Below, piece after piece: positions 19,754 through 28,895 of a stretch of 64,000 nt of DNA. Below the pieces are notes generated by a model. The model was given only the letters and a program-made list of their open reading frames with translations. It had not been told where the DNA came from and searched no databases. The translations under genes were made by a program, and so were the position numbers. This DNA comes from Pseudomonas sp. SST3 (GTDB lineage: Bacteria > Pseudomonadota > Gammaproteobacteria > Pseudomonadales > Pseudomonadaceae). Position 1 is the first letter of the stretch; the number at the start of each line of letters is the position of its first letter. The stretch covers positions 62,001-126,000 of the forward strand of contig NZ_QORI02000004.1 in the NCBI RefSeq assembly GCF_003325755.1, given 5' to 3'.

Positions 19754-20277
19754 GCTTGGTTTCGCCCTGCTGGGCGAGTCACTTTTTCCAAACGCGGAAA
19801 AAGTAACCAAAAACGCTTGCCCCTGCATCCGGCCCCGGCTGCGCCGGGATTCCCTCGCTCCATCACTGCTCCGGGGGCCGGCGTACAAGGGCCATCCATG
19901 GCCCTTTACGCCTCTCGCGGCATCCATGCCGCTCGCGCCCCTACACAGCGACTCCACTCGGCCTCCTGAAAGGGACGGTTGGTGTCGCCTGTTAGTTCGT
20001 GCACAACAAAGCGAAGCCAAAGCAAACATCAAATCGTCCAAGCGACTCGGAGCCTGTGCCCCGTCAGGAGGCCGAGTGGAGTGTCGCGCAGGGGGATGCG
20101 AGGCAGGACACCGAGCAAGGAACGAAGGGACAGGGACGTCCCTTCGTGACGGCCCCCGGAGCGGCACCGGAAGGAGGGGACCCCGGCGCAGCCGGGGCCG
20201 GATGCAGGGGCTAGACTTCTTGGTTCCTTTTGGGTGCGACTGCCAAAAGGAACTCGCCCAGCAGGGCGAAACCAAGC
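19754..20277. repeat. large inverted-arm repeat element A (524 bp)
   Basis: Two arms of about 215 bases in inverted orientation (19754-19969 and 20064-20277) flank a 94-base core. The ends are a perfect 25-base inverted repeat starting GCTTGGTTTCGCCCTGCTGG. Inside each arm, in order, are a TTCGCCC-TGCT-GGGCGA hairpin, a second hairpin around ACTTTTTC/GAAAAAGT or its counterpart, the segment GCCCCTGCATCCGG, GCTCCGGGGGCCG, and ACTCCACTCGGCCTCCTGA. A second locus of the same design is at 50322-51046. I see no transposase. The open frames inside reflect high GC and are not credible genes. The flanks (19397-19753 and 20278-20372) hold the nnrS box and nothing else recognised. Confidence 0.75.
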
Positions 20278-20372
20278 CATCAAGCAACTCGATAAACGCT
20301 TATGAACCCAAAACTCCCAAACTTGCCACTCCCAGTGTCAAGCAACCATGTCCCTATGAAATACGAAAAACC

Positions 20373-20555
20373 TTATTTCAACTCTTGCTTGACCGCATCA
20401 ACCTGCGTTGCGCTTTCCCCATCGTTCATGGATTTGCGAAAACCACTAATCGCTCCACCCAGATCCGAGCCAAGACCGCGCAGGCGCTTGGTGCCGAACA
20501 GCATGACCACGATCAACAGCACGATCAGGAGTTGCCAGATACTGATACCCATCAT
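20373..20555 (-). CDS. tatE: TatA/TatE-like twin-arginine translocase component of the nos cluster
   Basis: The 60-residue product has the TatA/E form: a short N terminus, one transmembrane helix (about residues 6-20), an [20 protein letters not shown] hinge and amphipathic helix, then a short charged tail. In P. stutzeri a tatE gene ends the nos operon, fitting the fact that NosZ carries a Tat signal. GAGG lies nine bases before the first of two adjacent ATGs; the second start is possible. It follows nosL by 33 bases. Confidence 0.92.
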   Translation of the reverse strand: MMGISIWQLLIVLLIVVMLFGTKRLRGLGSDLGGAISGFRKSMNDGESATQVDAVKQELK

Positions 20556-20588
20556 TTTTCGTTACCTCATCGAGTTGTAGCTTGCAGT

Positions 20589-21143
20589 CTAGTGACCGGC
20601 ATGAGCCTGTTGATGATCGGACATGCCGTGATGCATGCCAGATGATTGTTGAAGTACTGACTGATCGATGTCATCGAAGCGCAGCACCCGACCGCCTTGC
20701 TCTTCAGCCAGGGCCTTGGCGGCGGCCTCGTCGGCGAAGGTCGCCAGCACGGCACCCATCGCACCCTTGAGCGAGGTGCCGGCGACATAGTAGGCGCTGG
20801 AGGCATCGATCAGGTATTCGTCATTGGGCTGCTCCCACGTGCTGCGGCCCATGTCGTGAACGTAGAGCTTGGCATTCGTCATGCGGTTTTCCGGTTGCAG
20901 CCACCAGCCGAGCATCTCGGCGGTGGAACAGAATTTTCTGACCCCTCCCTTCTCTACCGCCTGGCCCTTAGGCCCGGGGAAATCGCCGATCACCATACCG
21001 CAGACGTGACATTCATCTTCGGAGTGGAAAGCGACCGGCTCAAGCACCTGCTCGCTCTGCTCGGCCTCGTTGCAGCCAGCCAGACCGAGCAACAGCGCAG
21101 CGCCGATCAGGACGCGTGAGGCTCTGGTATATAGCGCATTCAT
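20589..21143 (-). CDS. nosL: copper chaperone lipoprotein NosL
   Basis: NosL is an outer-membrane-type lipoprotein that delivers Cu(I) for assembly of the CuZ centre of N2O reductase. The 184-residue precursor has a lipobox LAGC ending at Cys24, a CHVCGM copper-binding motif at 45-50 and a Met/His-rich C terminus (GMHHGMSDHQQAHAGH) that may bind more metal. The ATG at 21143 was chosen for the signal peptide; upstream sequence in the same frame belongs to nosY. It follows nosY by 25 bases. Confidence 0.94.
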   Translation of the reverse strand: MNALYTRASRVLIGAALLLGLAGCNEAEQSEQVLEPVAFHSEDECHVCGMVIGDFPGPKGQAVEKGGVRKFCSTAEMLGWWLQPENRMTNAKLYVHDMGRSTWEQPNDEYLIDASSAYYVAGTSLKGAMGAVLATFADEAAAKALAEEQGGRVLRFDDIDQSVLQQSSGMHHGMSDHQQAHAGH

Positions 21144-21168
21144 CGTTACAGTTTCCTTGTTGTGGAGG

Positions 21169-21996
21169 TCATGCCAGGCGCCGGCGGAACACGCCATAGG
21201 CCAGCAGCAGTGAAGCGCCCACCCAGAGCAACAGGCACAGCCAGAGCGCCGCAGCATGGATCGGCAACTCGCTGCCCAGCGACAGCACGCCCATGGCGTT
21301 GCCGCCTTCAAAGCCGGACAGATTGATCAGGCGATAGATGTCGGCAGGGTTGAGCAACAGCAGCCAGGGCAGTACTTCAGGGCTGAACGTGCCCTCGCTG
21401 AGCACCAGCAGCGCCAGCAGAACCAGATCGAATACCAGCACGAAGAGAAACCAGACGCCAAGCGCCAGCCCGGCCGCGCTAGATTTCTCACTGACCTTGC
21501 TGCTCAGCACATAGGCCAAAGCCAGGAATACCCAGCCAAGCAGCGTCGAAGAGATCATGAAGCGGCCGAACGCCCAGAGCAGCAAGCCGATCTCGATATC
21601 CTCGACCAGCACGGCGATCGCCAGCATGGCGCAGCCGAAGCCGATCAGTACCGCCAGCGCGAGGATCAGCCCGTGACCGACGAACTTGCCCAGCAGGATC
21701 TGGCCGCGCCCCAGCGGATAGGTCAAAAGCAGCATCAGGGTACCGCCCTCGTCCTCGCCGACTATGGCGTCGTAGGCCAGCAGCAGCGCAATCAGCGGCA
21801 TCAGGAAGGTGGCGAGACTCGCCAGGCTGGCGATCGTCGCCGGGATCGACGTGAAACCAAGTTGGCCGGATGCCGCCGCGCCGAGCCAGGCGATACCCAC
21901 TGCCAGTACCGCGAACAACAGACTGATCGCCAGCAGCCAGCGGTTGCGCAGGCCGTCGCTGAGTTCCTTGCGGGCAATGTTCCAGATCTGGTTCAT
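21169..21996 (-). CDS. nosY: ABC transporter permease NosY
   Basis: NosY is the membrane part of the NosDFY ABC complex that, with NosL, supplies copper (and originally was thought to supply sulfur) for the CuZ site. The 275-residue protein has six predicted transmembrane helices and the ABC-2-type segment [20 protein letters not shown]. The start overlaps the end of nosF by four bases (ATGA), so the two are translationally coupled. Confidence 0.95.
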   Translation of the reverse strand: MNQIWNIARKELSDGLRNRWLLAISLLFAVLAVGIAWLGAAASGQLGFTSIPATIASLASLATFLMPLIALLLAYDAIVGEDEGGTLMLLLTYPLGRGQILLGKFVGHGLILALAVLIGFGCAMLAIAVLVEDIEIGLLLWAFGRFMISSTLLGWVFLALAYVLSSKVSEKSSAAGLALGVWFLFVLVFDLVLLALLVLSEGTFSPEVLPWLLLLNPADIYRLINLSGFEGGNAMGVLSLGSELPIHAAALWLCLLLWVGASLLLAYGVFRRRLA

Positions 21997-22919
21997 AGCG
22001 TGCCCTCCGCAGCGCGGACGTCTCCGGCGCGCTCCATGTAGTAGCGATACAGATCTTCCAGCGATGGCTGATGGATCTCGATGTCATCCGGCTCGCCTTC
22101 GCCGAGCAATTCGCGTAGCAGCGGCAACTTGTGGCCATTGACGGCCGACACTTCGACGCTGCGTTCACCCAGCAAACGGGCTGCGTGCCCAGCGGCGTCC
22201 CAGCGCTGTAGCCAACCTGCGCTGTCGCCCATGCCACTGGCGCGGATGCGCACCGGCAAGCCCGCCTCGACGCGCAATTGCGTCAGGCTGCCGACCGCCT
22301 GCAGTCGGCCCTTGGCGAGAATCGCCGCTCGATTGATATGCGCCTCGACGCCCGGCAGCACATGGGAACAGAGAATCACGCTGGTACCGCGCTGCCGCAG
22401 ACGGTCGATCAACTGGTAGAGGTCGCCAGTCGCGATAGGGTCGAGGCCTACGGTCGGCTCGTCGAGCAACAACAGGCGCGGCTCGCCGAGCAGCGCCTGA
22501 GCCAGACCGAGCCGCTGGCGCATGCCCTTGGAATAGGTTTTGACCCGGCGCTCTGCCGCATGGCCGAGCCCGACCTGCTCAAGCAGATCATCGACCTGTT
22601 TGAGCGGCGCACTTTTCAACCGCGCGAAGTGCCGCAAGGTTTCGCGGCCGGTCAGCTGCGGGTAGAAGGTCACGTTTTCCGGCAAGTAGCCGAGCTGGCG
22701 GCGCACAGCAGGATCAGCCGGCTGACGCCCAAGTACCCGCACCGAGCCTTCGCTGGGTGCAAGCAGGCCGAGGATCAGTTTCATGCTGGTGGTCTTGCCG
22801 GCGCCGTTATGGCCGAACAGGCCCAGCACCTCGCCCTCGCCCAGGGTCAGATTCAAATCATGCAGCACGCTCATGCTGCCGTAACGCTGGCTTACGCCCT
22901 GGATCTCTACAGCGCTCAT
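21993..22919 (-). CDS. nosF: ABC transporter ATP-binding protein NosF
   Basis: NosF is the ATPase of the NosDFY complex. The 308-residue product has Walker A GHNGAGKT, signature motif YSKGMRQR and Walker B LLLLDEPT, then a C-terminal extension of about 90 residues as usual for this family. Start chosen at 22919, where the ATG overlaps the nosD stop by four bases; the open frame continuing upstream lies inside nosD. Confidence 0.96.
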   Translation of the reverse strand: MSAVEIQGVSQRYGSMSVLHDLNLTLGEGEVLGLFGHNGAGKTTSMKLILGLLAPSEGSVRVLGRQPADPAVRRQLGYLPENVTFYPQLTGRETLRHFARLKSAPLKQVDDLLEQVGLGHAAERRVKTYSKGMRQRLGLAQALLGEPRLLLLDEPTVGLDPIATGDLYQLIDRLRQRGTSVILCSHVLPGVEAHINRAAILAKGRLQAVGSLTQLRVEAGLPVRIRASGMGDSAGWLQRWDAAGHAARLLGERSVEVSAVNGHKLPLLRELLGEGEPDDIEIHQPSLEDLYRYYMERAGDVRAAEGTL

Positions 22920-24223
22920 GGCGTTGGCTCCTGCGTCTTGCTCGACAATAGTTCGGTTGGCGGCATCATCAGCGGATGACTGTCTTGCACGCCAGGTGAC
23001 TTGATCACCGGGAAGGCGCGCTGCACCCAGCGCAGCACTTCTATGCTCGGACTGTTCATCAGCAGGCGCACCTGGGGATACAGCCACAGCAGGCGGTCGA
23101 CATTGTCGTTGGGCTCGTAGGCCACATCGCCCAGGCCATCATTATTACGGTCCCAGCCCAGGTAGTCGCTCCAGTAGTTGCCGCGCCCATCCTGCGACCA
23201 TTCCTGGGTGCGGTTGGCGACGTACTTGACCTGTTGCTGGTTGCCCATGAAGGCGTTACCGGCGATGCGGTTGTTTTCCGACCCTGCGGTGAGGTGGATA
23301 CCCAGCGCGCTTTTCTCGAAACGGTTGTTCTCGATGTTATTGAACAGTGAGTTGTAGATGAACAGCGCCTTGCCCTCGGCACCCGAGATCATGCTGTCGC
23401 CGGTCGACCCACTGCGCACATCGCTGACGACATTGTCGCGAATGGTCGAGTAGGTGATGTAGTTCATCAGGATGCCGTAGTTCTCATCCTGCTCGGAGCG
23501 ATTGCCGATGACCTCCAGCTTGCGGCTCTGCATCAGCGCATAACCGGTACGAGTGCGACGCGTGACGTTGCCGATCACGCTGTTGTCGTTGGCGAACATG
23601 TAATGCACGCCGTAGCGCAGATCCTCGAGTACGTTACTTTCGAGGTGATTACCGTTGGACGTATCGATATAGATCCCATCACGGGTGTTGCGCACCTGGT
23701 TGCCGATGATGCGCGCACCACTGACCGCGTACAGATGGATGCCGTTGCCGCGGTCCTGGGAGCGTACGCTCGGGTCGCCTTCGATGACGTTGCCCAGCAG
23801 GCTGACATCTTTCGAGCCGTCGACCCAGACGCCAAAGCCCGGCCCACGCAGCTGGTTGTTGCGGATGACGACACGCTGCGCCTTCGGCTGGATAAAGACG
23901 GCGGCGTTCATCTCGGTGAGATCGCGCCCCCAATCGAGCAAAGTGCAGCCGTCAACCGTGACATCGGAGGCCTCGATCAGCAGCCCGTTACCCTCGCCGC
24001 CTGCCTGCAATACCGCGCCGGGTTCGCAATGCAGCTCCATGGACTGGTCGATGCTGAACTGACCGATGTATTCACCGGCAGGCAGGCGCCAGCGGTTTTG
24101 CCCTTGCGCCTCGAGCGGCAAGGTGGTGATAGGTTGCGGTGCCGCCTGGGCCACACCGCCGAATAGAGCCAGCAGCAGCGCTGCCAGCGGTTGAAGCTTG
24201 GATGTCGCCTGAGACCTGAGCAC
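22916..24223 (-). CDS. nosD: periplasmic copper-site assembly protein NosD
   Basis: NosD is a periplasmic right-handed beta-helix protein that works with NosF and NosY to mature N2O reductase. The 435-residue precursor has a signal peptide (about residues 1-27, ending AQA) and a long series of carbohydrate-binding/CASH-type repeats rich in G-N-x-I/V patterns, followed by the conserved [17 protein letters not shown] segment. It lies 65 bases after nosZ, beyond a strong hairpin, and is four-base coupled to nosF. Confidence 0.95.
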   Translation of the reverse strand: MLRSQATSKLQPLAALLLALFGGVAQAAPQPITTLPLEAQGQNRWRLPAGEYIGQFSIDQSMELHCEPGAVLQAGGEGNGLLIEASDVTVDGCTLLDWGRDLTEMNAAVFIQPKAQRVVIRNNQLRGPGFGVWVDGSKDVSLLGNVIEGDPSVRSQDRGNGIHLYAVSGARIIGNQVRNTRDGIYIDTSNGNHLESNVLEDLRYGVHYMFANDNSVIGNVTRRTRTGYALMQSRKLEVIGNRSEQDENYGILMNYITYSTIRDNVVSDVRSGSTGDSMISGAEGKALFIYNSLFNNIENNRFEKSALGIHLTAGSENNRIAGNAFMGNQQQVKYVANRTQEWSQDGRGNYWSDYLGWDRNNDGLGDVAYEPNDNVDRLLWLYPQVRLLMNSPSIEVLRWVQRAFPVIKSPGVQDSHPLMMPPTELLSSKTQEPTP

Positions 24224-24258
24224 TACGTTGTTCCTCTTCAGCTTCCAGGCAGGTGAAA

Positions 24259-24280
24259 GGCGGGAGCGATCGCTCCCGCC
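24259..24280 (-). terminator. perfect palindrome between nosZ and nosD
   Basis: The 22 bases read GGCGGGAGCG-ATCGCTCCCGCC with no unpaired loop except the centre, and are followed on the minus strand by TTTC. It should form a strong hairpin just after nosZ, either ending part of the nosZ message or protecting its 3' end and so raising NosZ over NosDFY. Confidence 0.7.
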
Positions 24281-24288
24281 CGGTCCTG

Positions 24289-26190
24289 TTACGCCGGCTC
24301 GACCAGCATACGGCCGACCATTTCCATGTGCAGCGCGTGGCAGAACCAGCTGCAGTAGTACCAGTGCAGGCCCGGCTTATCGGCCGTAAAGGTGATGGAC
24401 GACGTCTGCTGCGGGCTGATCTCCATGCTCGCACCGTGGTTGGTCATGACGAACCCGTGGGACACGTCCTCGATCTGGTCGATGTTGGTAATGACCACCG
24501 TCACCTCGTCGCCCTGTTTGACGTTGAACTCGGTCAGGCCATAGGTCGGTGCCATCGACGTCATGTATACCCGCACCTTCTTGCCATCGCGGATGACCTT
24601 GTTGTCGGTTTCGAGGTTGATGCCGTCCTTCTTCGCCATTTCCACGGTAGGCGCAAAGAAGGGATCGTTGCGGTCCCAGATCTTCTTCGGCTTGATCTGG
24701 TCACGACGCGCGAGGATGCAGTCGTGCGGCTCGGCGTAGGTCGGGCCGTCGTGCACCAGCTTCATTTGCTCGCCGGAGATGTCGATCAGCTGGTCGTTTT
24801 CCGGGTGCAGCGGGCCAGTCGGCAGGAAGCGGTCCTTGGAGAACTTGCACAGCGCCACCAGCCACTTGCCATCGGCTTCGCTGGTTTCGGTCAGCGAGGC
24901 ATGCAGGTGGCCCGGCTGGTACTGCACGTCGAGCTTCTGCTTGATGTAGTTGACCTTCTCGCCCTTGTACGCACGCACCGCGTCGGCCATGTTCCACTTC
25001 ACCACCTGGCTGTCGATGAACAGCGTGGTGTAGGCATTGCCGCGACCGTCGAAGGTAGTGTGCAGCGGGCCGAGGCCCAGCTCCGGCTCGGCAGCGACCA
25101 CGTCGCGCGGGTCCTTCAGCTTGTCGTCGAACAGGTCATCGAGCTTGGCGATTTCGATCATGGTGACGGTCGGCGACAGCTTGCCGGCGGCGATGAAGTA
25201 CTTGCCGTCAGACGAGGTGTTGCAGCCGTGCGGGTTCTTCGGCACCGGGATGTAGCGGGTGAACTCAGAGCCAGCGCGGCCGTCGACCACGGGCACTTTC
25301 GAGTCGCCGATGGTGCTGAATTTGCCGGCCTTGATCGCCGCCTCGATGCGCGGAATGTTGTACACCACCACCCAGTCGCGCTCGTTGCGCATCATGCCGC
25401 CCAGGTCATAGGCCTTTTCCGAGTTGTAGCAGGTGGAGGCGGCGTACTTACCGGTGTAGTCGGCGTCGGTGTTGTCCAGGTTGCCGTCAACGATGACCTG
25501 GAAGGCCATTTCCATTTTTTCCGCGTCGATGACGTTGAACATGGTGTAGGCGTTTTCGGCCTGCAGGTCATAGGAGCTGCCGTCGTTGGGGTGCGGAATG
25601 ACGAATTCGGCGTTGGCGAACACGTACTTGGTGTGCGGCACCTTCTGCAGACGCAGGCCGTGGATGGCCTGAACGTTCGGCACGGTGATCATCTTGTCGC
25701 ACTTCATGATGTCGAGACGGATTCGCGCGACGCGGCTGTTGGCCTTGTCGTTGATGAACAGGTACTTGCCGTCGTACTTGCCGTCTGTCATGGAGATGTG
25801 CGGATGGTGACAGTCGCCGTTCAGGAACTTGGCGCTGTCGCCCATGATGTGCTTGCTTTCGTTGGTCAGCCCCCAGCCGGTGGCAGAGTCGATGTTGAAC
25901 ACCGGGATACGCATCAGCTCGCGCATCGAAGGCACGCCGACCACGCGTACTTCGCCCTGGTGGCCGCCACTCCAGAAGCCGTAGTAATCATCCAGTTCGC
26001 CCGGCGCGACATGGATCTTCTGCTGCGCGTCCTTGACCGCCGCGGCCCAGGTTTCGCGGCTCATCACCGCTCCGCCGAAGGCGGTGGCGGCTACAGCGGC
26101 GCCGGTCAATGCGCTTGCGCCGAGGAAGCCACGGCGACTCAGGCCGGCCTTCTCCAGGACTTGCGGATTCTTGGTTTCTTTGTCGCTCAT
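24289..26190 (-). CDS. nosZ: nitrous-oxide reductase precursor
   Basis: NosZ reduces N2O to N2 in the periplasm using the CuA and tetranuclear CuZ copper centres. The 633-residue precursor has a Tat signal with SRRGFLGASAL at about residues 18-28, which marks it as clade I. The middle is a seven-bladed propeller providing CuZ histidines (for example in GDCHHPH and NPHGC), and the C-terminal cupredoxin domain carries the CuA motif CSWFCHALHMEM. AAGGAG lies seven bases before the ATG at 26190. It lies 32 bases after nosR. Confidence 0.98.
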   Translation of the reverse strand: MSDKETKNPQVLEKAGLSRRGFLGASALTGAAVAATAFGGAVMSRETWAAAVKDAQQKIHVAPGELDDYYGFWSGGHQGEVRVVGVPSMRELMRIPVFNIDSATGWGLTNESKHIMGDSAKFLNGDCHHPHISMTDGKYDGKYLFINDKANSRVARIRLDIMKCDKMITVPNVQAIHGLRLQKVPHTKYVFANAEFVIPHPNDGSSYDLQAENAYTMFNVIDAEKMEMAFQVIVDGNLDNTDADYTGKYAASTCYNSEKAYDLGGMMRNERDWVVVYNIPRIEAAIKAGKFSTIGDSKVPVVDGRAGSEFTRYIPVPKNPHGCNTSSDGKYFIAAGKLSPTVTMIEIAKLDDLFDDKLKDPRDVVAAEPELGLGPLHTTFDGRGNAYTTLFIDSQVVKWNMADAVRAYKGEKVNYIKQKLDVQYQPGHLHASLTETSEADGKWLVALCKFSKDRFLPTGPLHPENDQLIDISGEQMKLVHDGPTYAEPHDCILARRDQIKPKKIWDRNDPFFAPTVEMAKKDGINLETDNKVIRDGKKVRVYMTSMAPTYGLTEFNVKQGDEVTVVITNIDQIEDVSHGFVMTNHGASMEISPQQTSSITFTADKPGLHWYYCSWFCHALHMEMVGRMLVEPA

Positions 26191-26222
26191 GTGATTGCTC
26201 CTTTGGGACAGCATCAGTCAGG

Positions 26223-28445
26223 TCAAACGATCGGTTGTAAGTGTTCGCGGTCAGGCGTGCCGCCCTGAGGGTCCATCATCTGCACCACCGGAATCAGCGT
26301 TGGGCCGGCCGGGGCTTTCTTGCCGCGTTTGGCGCGCTTGTTCTTCACGATCAGTGGCGGGCACTTGTTTTCGTTGTGGTAAGTCATCTGACAATCGAGG
26401 CAGTAGTGGCATTCGTTGTGGTTGATATGCCCGTCTGGATGGATCGCCTGCACTTCGCATTCGTTGGCGCAGACCTGGCAGGGGTTGCCGCACTCCTTAC
26501 GCCGCTTGAGCCAGTCGAACAGACGGAAGCGGCCGGTGATCGCCAGGCCCGCGCCCAGCGGGCAGACGTAGCGGCAGTACACCTTGCGGGTGAAGATATT
26601 GACGACCAGCAGCAGCACCGCATACGCCACGAACCACCACTGACGATCGAACTTGAGGGTGATCGCCGTCTTGAACGGCTCTACCTCGGCGGCCTGCTCA
26701 GCGACCGACATGGATTCGAGCGAGATGCCGAACAGCACCAGCAGGACGATGTACTTGATGGCCCAGAGCCGCTCGTGGATGGCGAAGGGCACGTCGTACT
26801 GAGGGATCTTCAGCTTGCGCGCGGCCTCGTTGATCAGTTCCTGCAGCGCGCCGAAGGGGCACAACCAACCGCAGAACACACCACGCCCCCAGAGCAGGAT
26901 GCTCGCGGCGGTGAACACCCAGAGGATGAAGATCACCGGATCGGTCAGGAACAGCTCCCAGCGGAAGTCCTGCACCAGCGCATGGACAAAGGTCAGCACG
27001 TTGACCACCGACAGCTGCCCCAAGGCGTACCAGCCGATGAACACAACGGTGAAGATCAGGTAGCCGTGCCGCAGTCTCTTCAGGAAGGTCGGGTGCTGGG
27101 TGAACTTGTCCTGCAGGAAGAGAATCACCGTCAGCAAGACCAGCGCGGCAATGATCACGCCGATCTGGAAGCTCTGCTGGTACCAGATATTGACCCACAT
27201 CGGCCGGTTGGCTTCCTCGATGGCCGCCAGCTCTTCCTCGGTAGGCTGAGGCCGCTCGATGTACTCCTCGGGCACCTGGTAGGGTAATTCGAAGCTGGTG
27301 AACATGCCGCTGACCGGCCCGGTCTGGCGACGCACCAGCAGTTCCAGCGTCCAGGGTGATCCGGGGTCGAACTCCACGTGCTCGCGGACGATGAACACGG
27401 CCATCTCGTTGAAGTCAGGCATACCCTCGGCGTACACATCGTCCAGCCGCTGGAAATCCATGTCGCGAAAGCTGATGACATTGCCGAACTGTCGCAACTG
27501 CACCCGATCGAAGATGCCGCCCCGCACATAGCCCGATCCCTTGAACGAATACTCGCCACTGCCCAGCACGGCGATGGCATGCTCGCCCGGCTTGAGGTCT
27601 TCCATCAGGAAGCGGTACTGGTTGTCACCCAGCAGATTGCGACCGATGGTTGGCGGGTTCAGATGGGCGGCGTAGAGATCGACAAAGGTTTCATTCACTT
27701 CATCGGCAGGCGCTTCGTCAATCCCCTCAGCCTCGGTGCCCTTGAAGCCTTCGTTGATGTCGCCGTTGGTTAAATGCAACCGGCGGATTGCGCCATTCCC
27801 CGTTAGCTCGGACCAGCTGGCAGGCTGATAAACGTCTTCCAGCACGACAGCGGGCTTCTGCCGGGCGTCGAGGTTGCTCTTGACCAGCCCGAGAGAGGAC
27901 GCCACCTCATGAGCAGAACGCATGACGATCTCATTGACCACCATGACCGTCACCGTAGCGCCTGTCACCGCATCCACTGTCACAGCCTTCGGGTCTTTGG
28001 AACGACCGACAACGACCCGCTGATCAGCCTTGATGCCGGCGTATTTGGCGGTGAAGTCGTGCAGCTTCTGCTCGGGGATACCGATCAGCAGGATGGGCTC
28101 GTGATGCTCCAGCACATAGGCATCGATGATGGTGCCGTCAGGCCCCAGGAGTACCTGCATGTTGATCGGCTTGCCTGAATACGCCGGGACGTCCACGACG
28201 TCCATGCTCTGATAGGCGTAACCATAAACCGTGCCCACGCCATCCATGAGCGTACGGACTTTGTACTCGCCTTCCGGCTCAGAGATCTGCGTGACTTTCG
28301 GGAAGAATTGGTCGATGCGCTGTTGCTCGGCCTCGTATTCCTTTGCTTGCAACGTGAAGGTGCTGAACATCAACAGCAGCAGCAGGGCGAAGCCCAACCT
28401 CCATGCGCCTTTGGCGCGAGCTGCGAAAGAGAAAAAGGAAGTCAT
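26223..28445 (-). CDS. nosR: NosR, flavin and iron-sulfur membrane protein for N2O reduction
   Basis: NosR is an inner-membrane protein required for nosZ expression and for electron supply to NosZ. The 740-residue product has an N-terminal signal/anchor, a periplasmic FMN-binding domain with the flavinylation motif VTGATVT near residue 168, several transmembrane helices, cysteine motifs FCGWLCPFGA and CRYVCPLG, and a cytoplasmic ferredoxin-like tail with two cysteine clusters (CGNPCQVCANEC and CHYCLDCQ). It is the first gene of the nos operon and is preceded by an FNR/DNR-type box. Confidence 0.96.
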   Translation of the reverse strand: MTSFFSFAARAKGAWRLGFALLLLLMFSTFTLQAKEYEAEQQRIDQFFPKVTQISEPEGEYKVRTLMDGVGTVYGYAYQSMDVVDVPAYSGKPINMQVLLGPDGTIIDAYVLEHHEPILLIGIPEQKLHDFTAKYAGIKADQRVVVGRSKDPKAVTVDAVTGATVTVMVVNEIVMRSAHEVASSLGLVKSNLDARQKPAVVLEDVYQPASWSELTGNGAIRRLHLTNGDINEGFKGTEAEGIDEAPADEVNETFVDLYAAHLNPPTIGRNLLGDNQYRFLMEDLKPGEHAIAVLGSGEYSFKGSGYVRGGIFDRVQLRQFGNVISFRDMDFQRLDDVYAEGMPDFNEMAVFIVREHVEFDPGSPWTLELLVRRQTGPVSGMFTSFELPYQVPEEYIERPQPTEEELAAIEEANRPMWVNIWYQQSFQIGVIIAALVLLTVILFLQDKFTQHPTFLKRLRHGYLIFTVVFIGWYALGQLSVVNVLTFVHALVQDFRWELFLTDPVIFILWVFTAASILLWGRGVFCGWLCPFGALQELINEAARKLKIPQYDVPFAIHERLWAIKYIVLLVLFGISLESMSVAEQAAEVEPFKTAITLKFDRQWWFVAYAVLLLVVNIFTRKVYCRYVCPLGAGLAITGRFRLFDWLKRRKECGNPCQVCANECEVQAIHPDGHINHNECHYCLDCQMTYHNENKCPPLIVKNKRAKRGKKAPAGPTLIPVVQMMDPQGGTPDREHLQPIV

Positions 28446-28508
28446 GGCCTACCTACTTCGGGTGTATGAAACGTGAGGTGATGGTAGGGAGCGGGCCCGG
28501 CGCTCTCC

Positions 28509-28522
28509 TTGACGTACATCAA
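28509..28522 (-). promoter_or_regulatory. FNR/DNR-type box of the nosR promoter
   Basis: TTGACGTACATCAA, read on the plus strand, matches TTGAT-N4-ATCAA at nine of ten positions and is centred about 70 bases before the nosR start. Confidence 0.8.
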
Positions 28523-28650
28523 GCTTGGCCGGGTAAGAACGATCGCATTGAGCCACGTCAATACTGCGCAGGCGCAACATGTCGAAAGGGTAGCCGGCGA
28601 GACGGGTCGAATGAGTCGTCCGTCAGATAACCGGAGTACGCGCCGAAGGA

Positions 28651-28888
28651 TGGGCTTCAGCCCAGCAGAACGCGTCGCGGACGCTCCGCACCGAGCCCCA
28701 GAGGCTCCAGAAGAGCGGCGCCGATGCGCAGCGCCAACCTGCCTTATGGTGGTCGGCTCAAGCCCACGCTACCGATTGCAAAGGGTCGTAGATTGCGAAA
28801 CGGAACGCCGCCCGACCCGCCCTTAGCGCGCTCACCGACACCGGCGTCGACTGCAGCGGCGACAGCGTAGAGTGGACTTCAGCCCACC
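28651..28888. repeat. gap with three palindromic repeat copies
   Basis: Between the nosR promoter and the acyl-CoA dehydrogenase gene no gene is seen. Three diverged members of the GTGGGCTGAAGCCCAC family are present: 28651-28664 (core only), 28749-28767 and 28868-28888. Confidence 0.6.
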
Positions 28889-28895
28889 GGATGCC

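Noticed and set aside
19640..20287. 215-codon open frame across the large repeat element A
   Set aside because: It reads through inverted arms and contains the same palindromic words translated in both arms; compositionally Arg/Ser/Pro-rich, no start signal.
24253..26268. 671-codon open frame on the plus strand opposite nosZ
   Set aside because: It mirrors the nosZ frame exactly, is rich in His, Val and Asp as expected of a complement of GC-rich coding DNA, and shows no domain. nosZ is unmistakable on the other strand.
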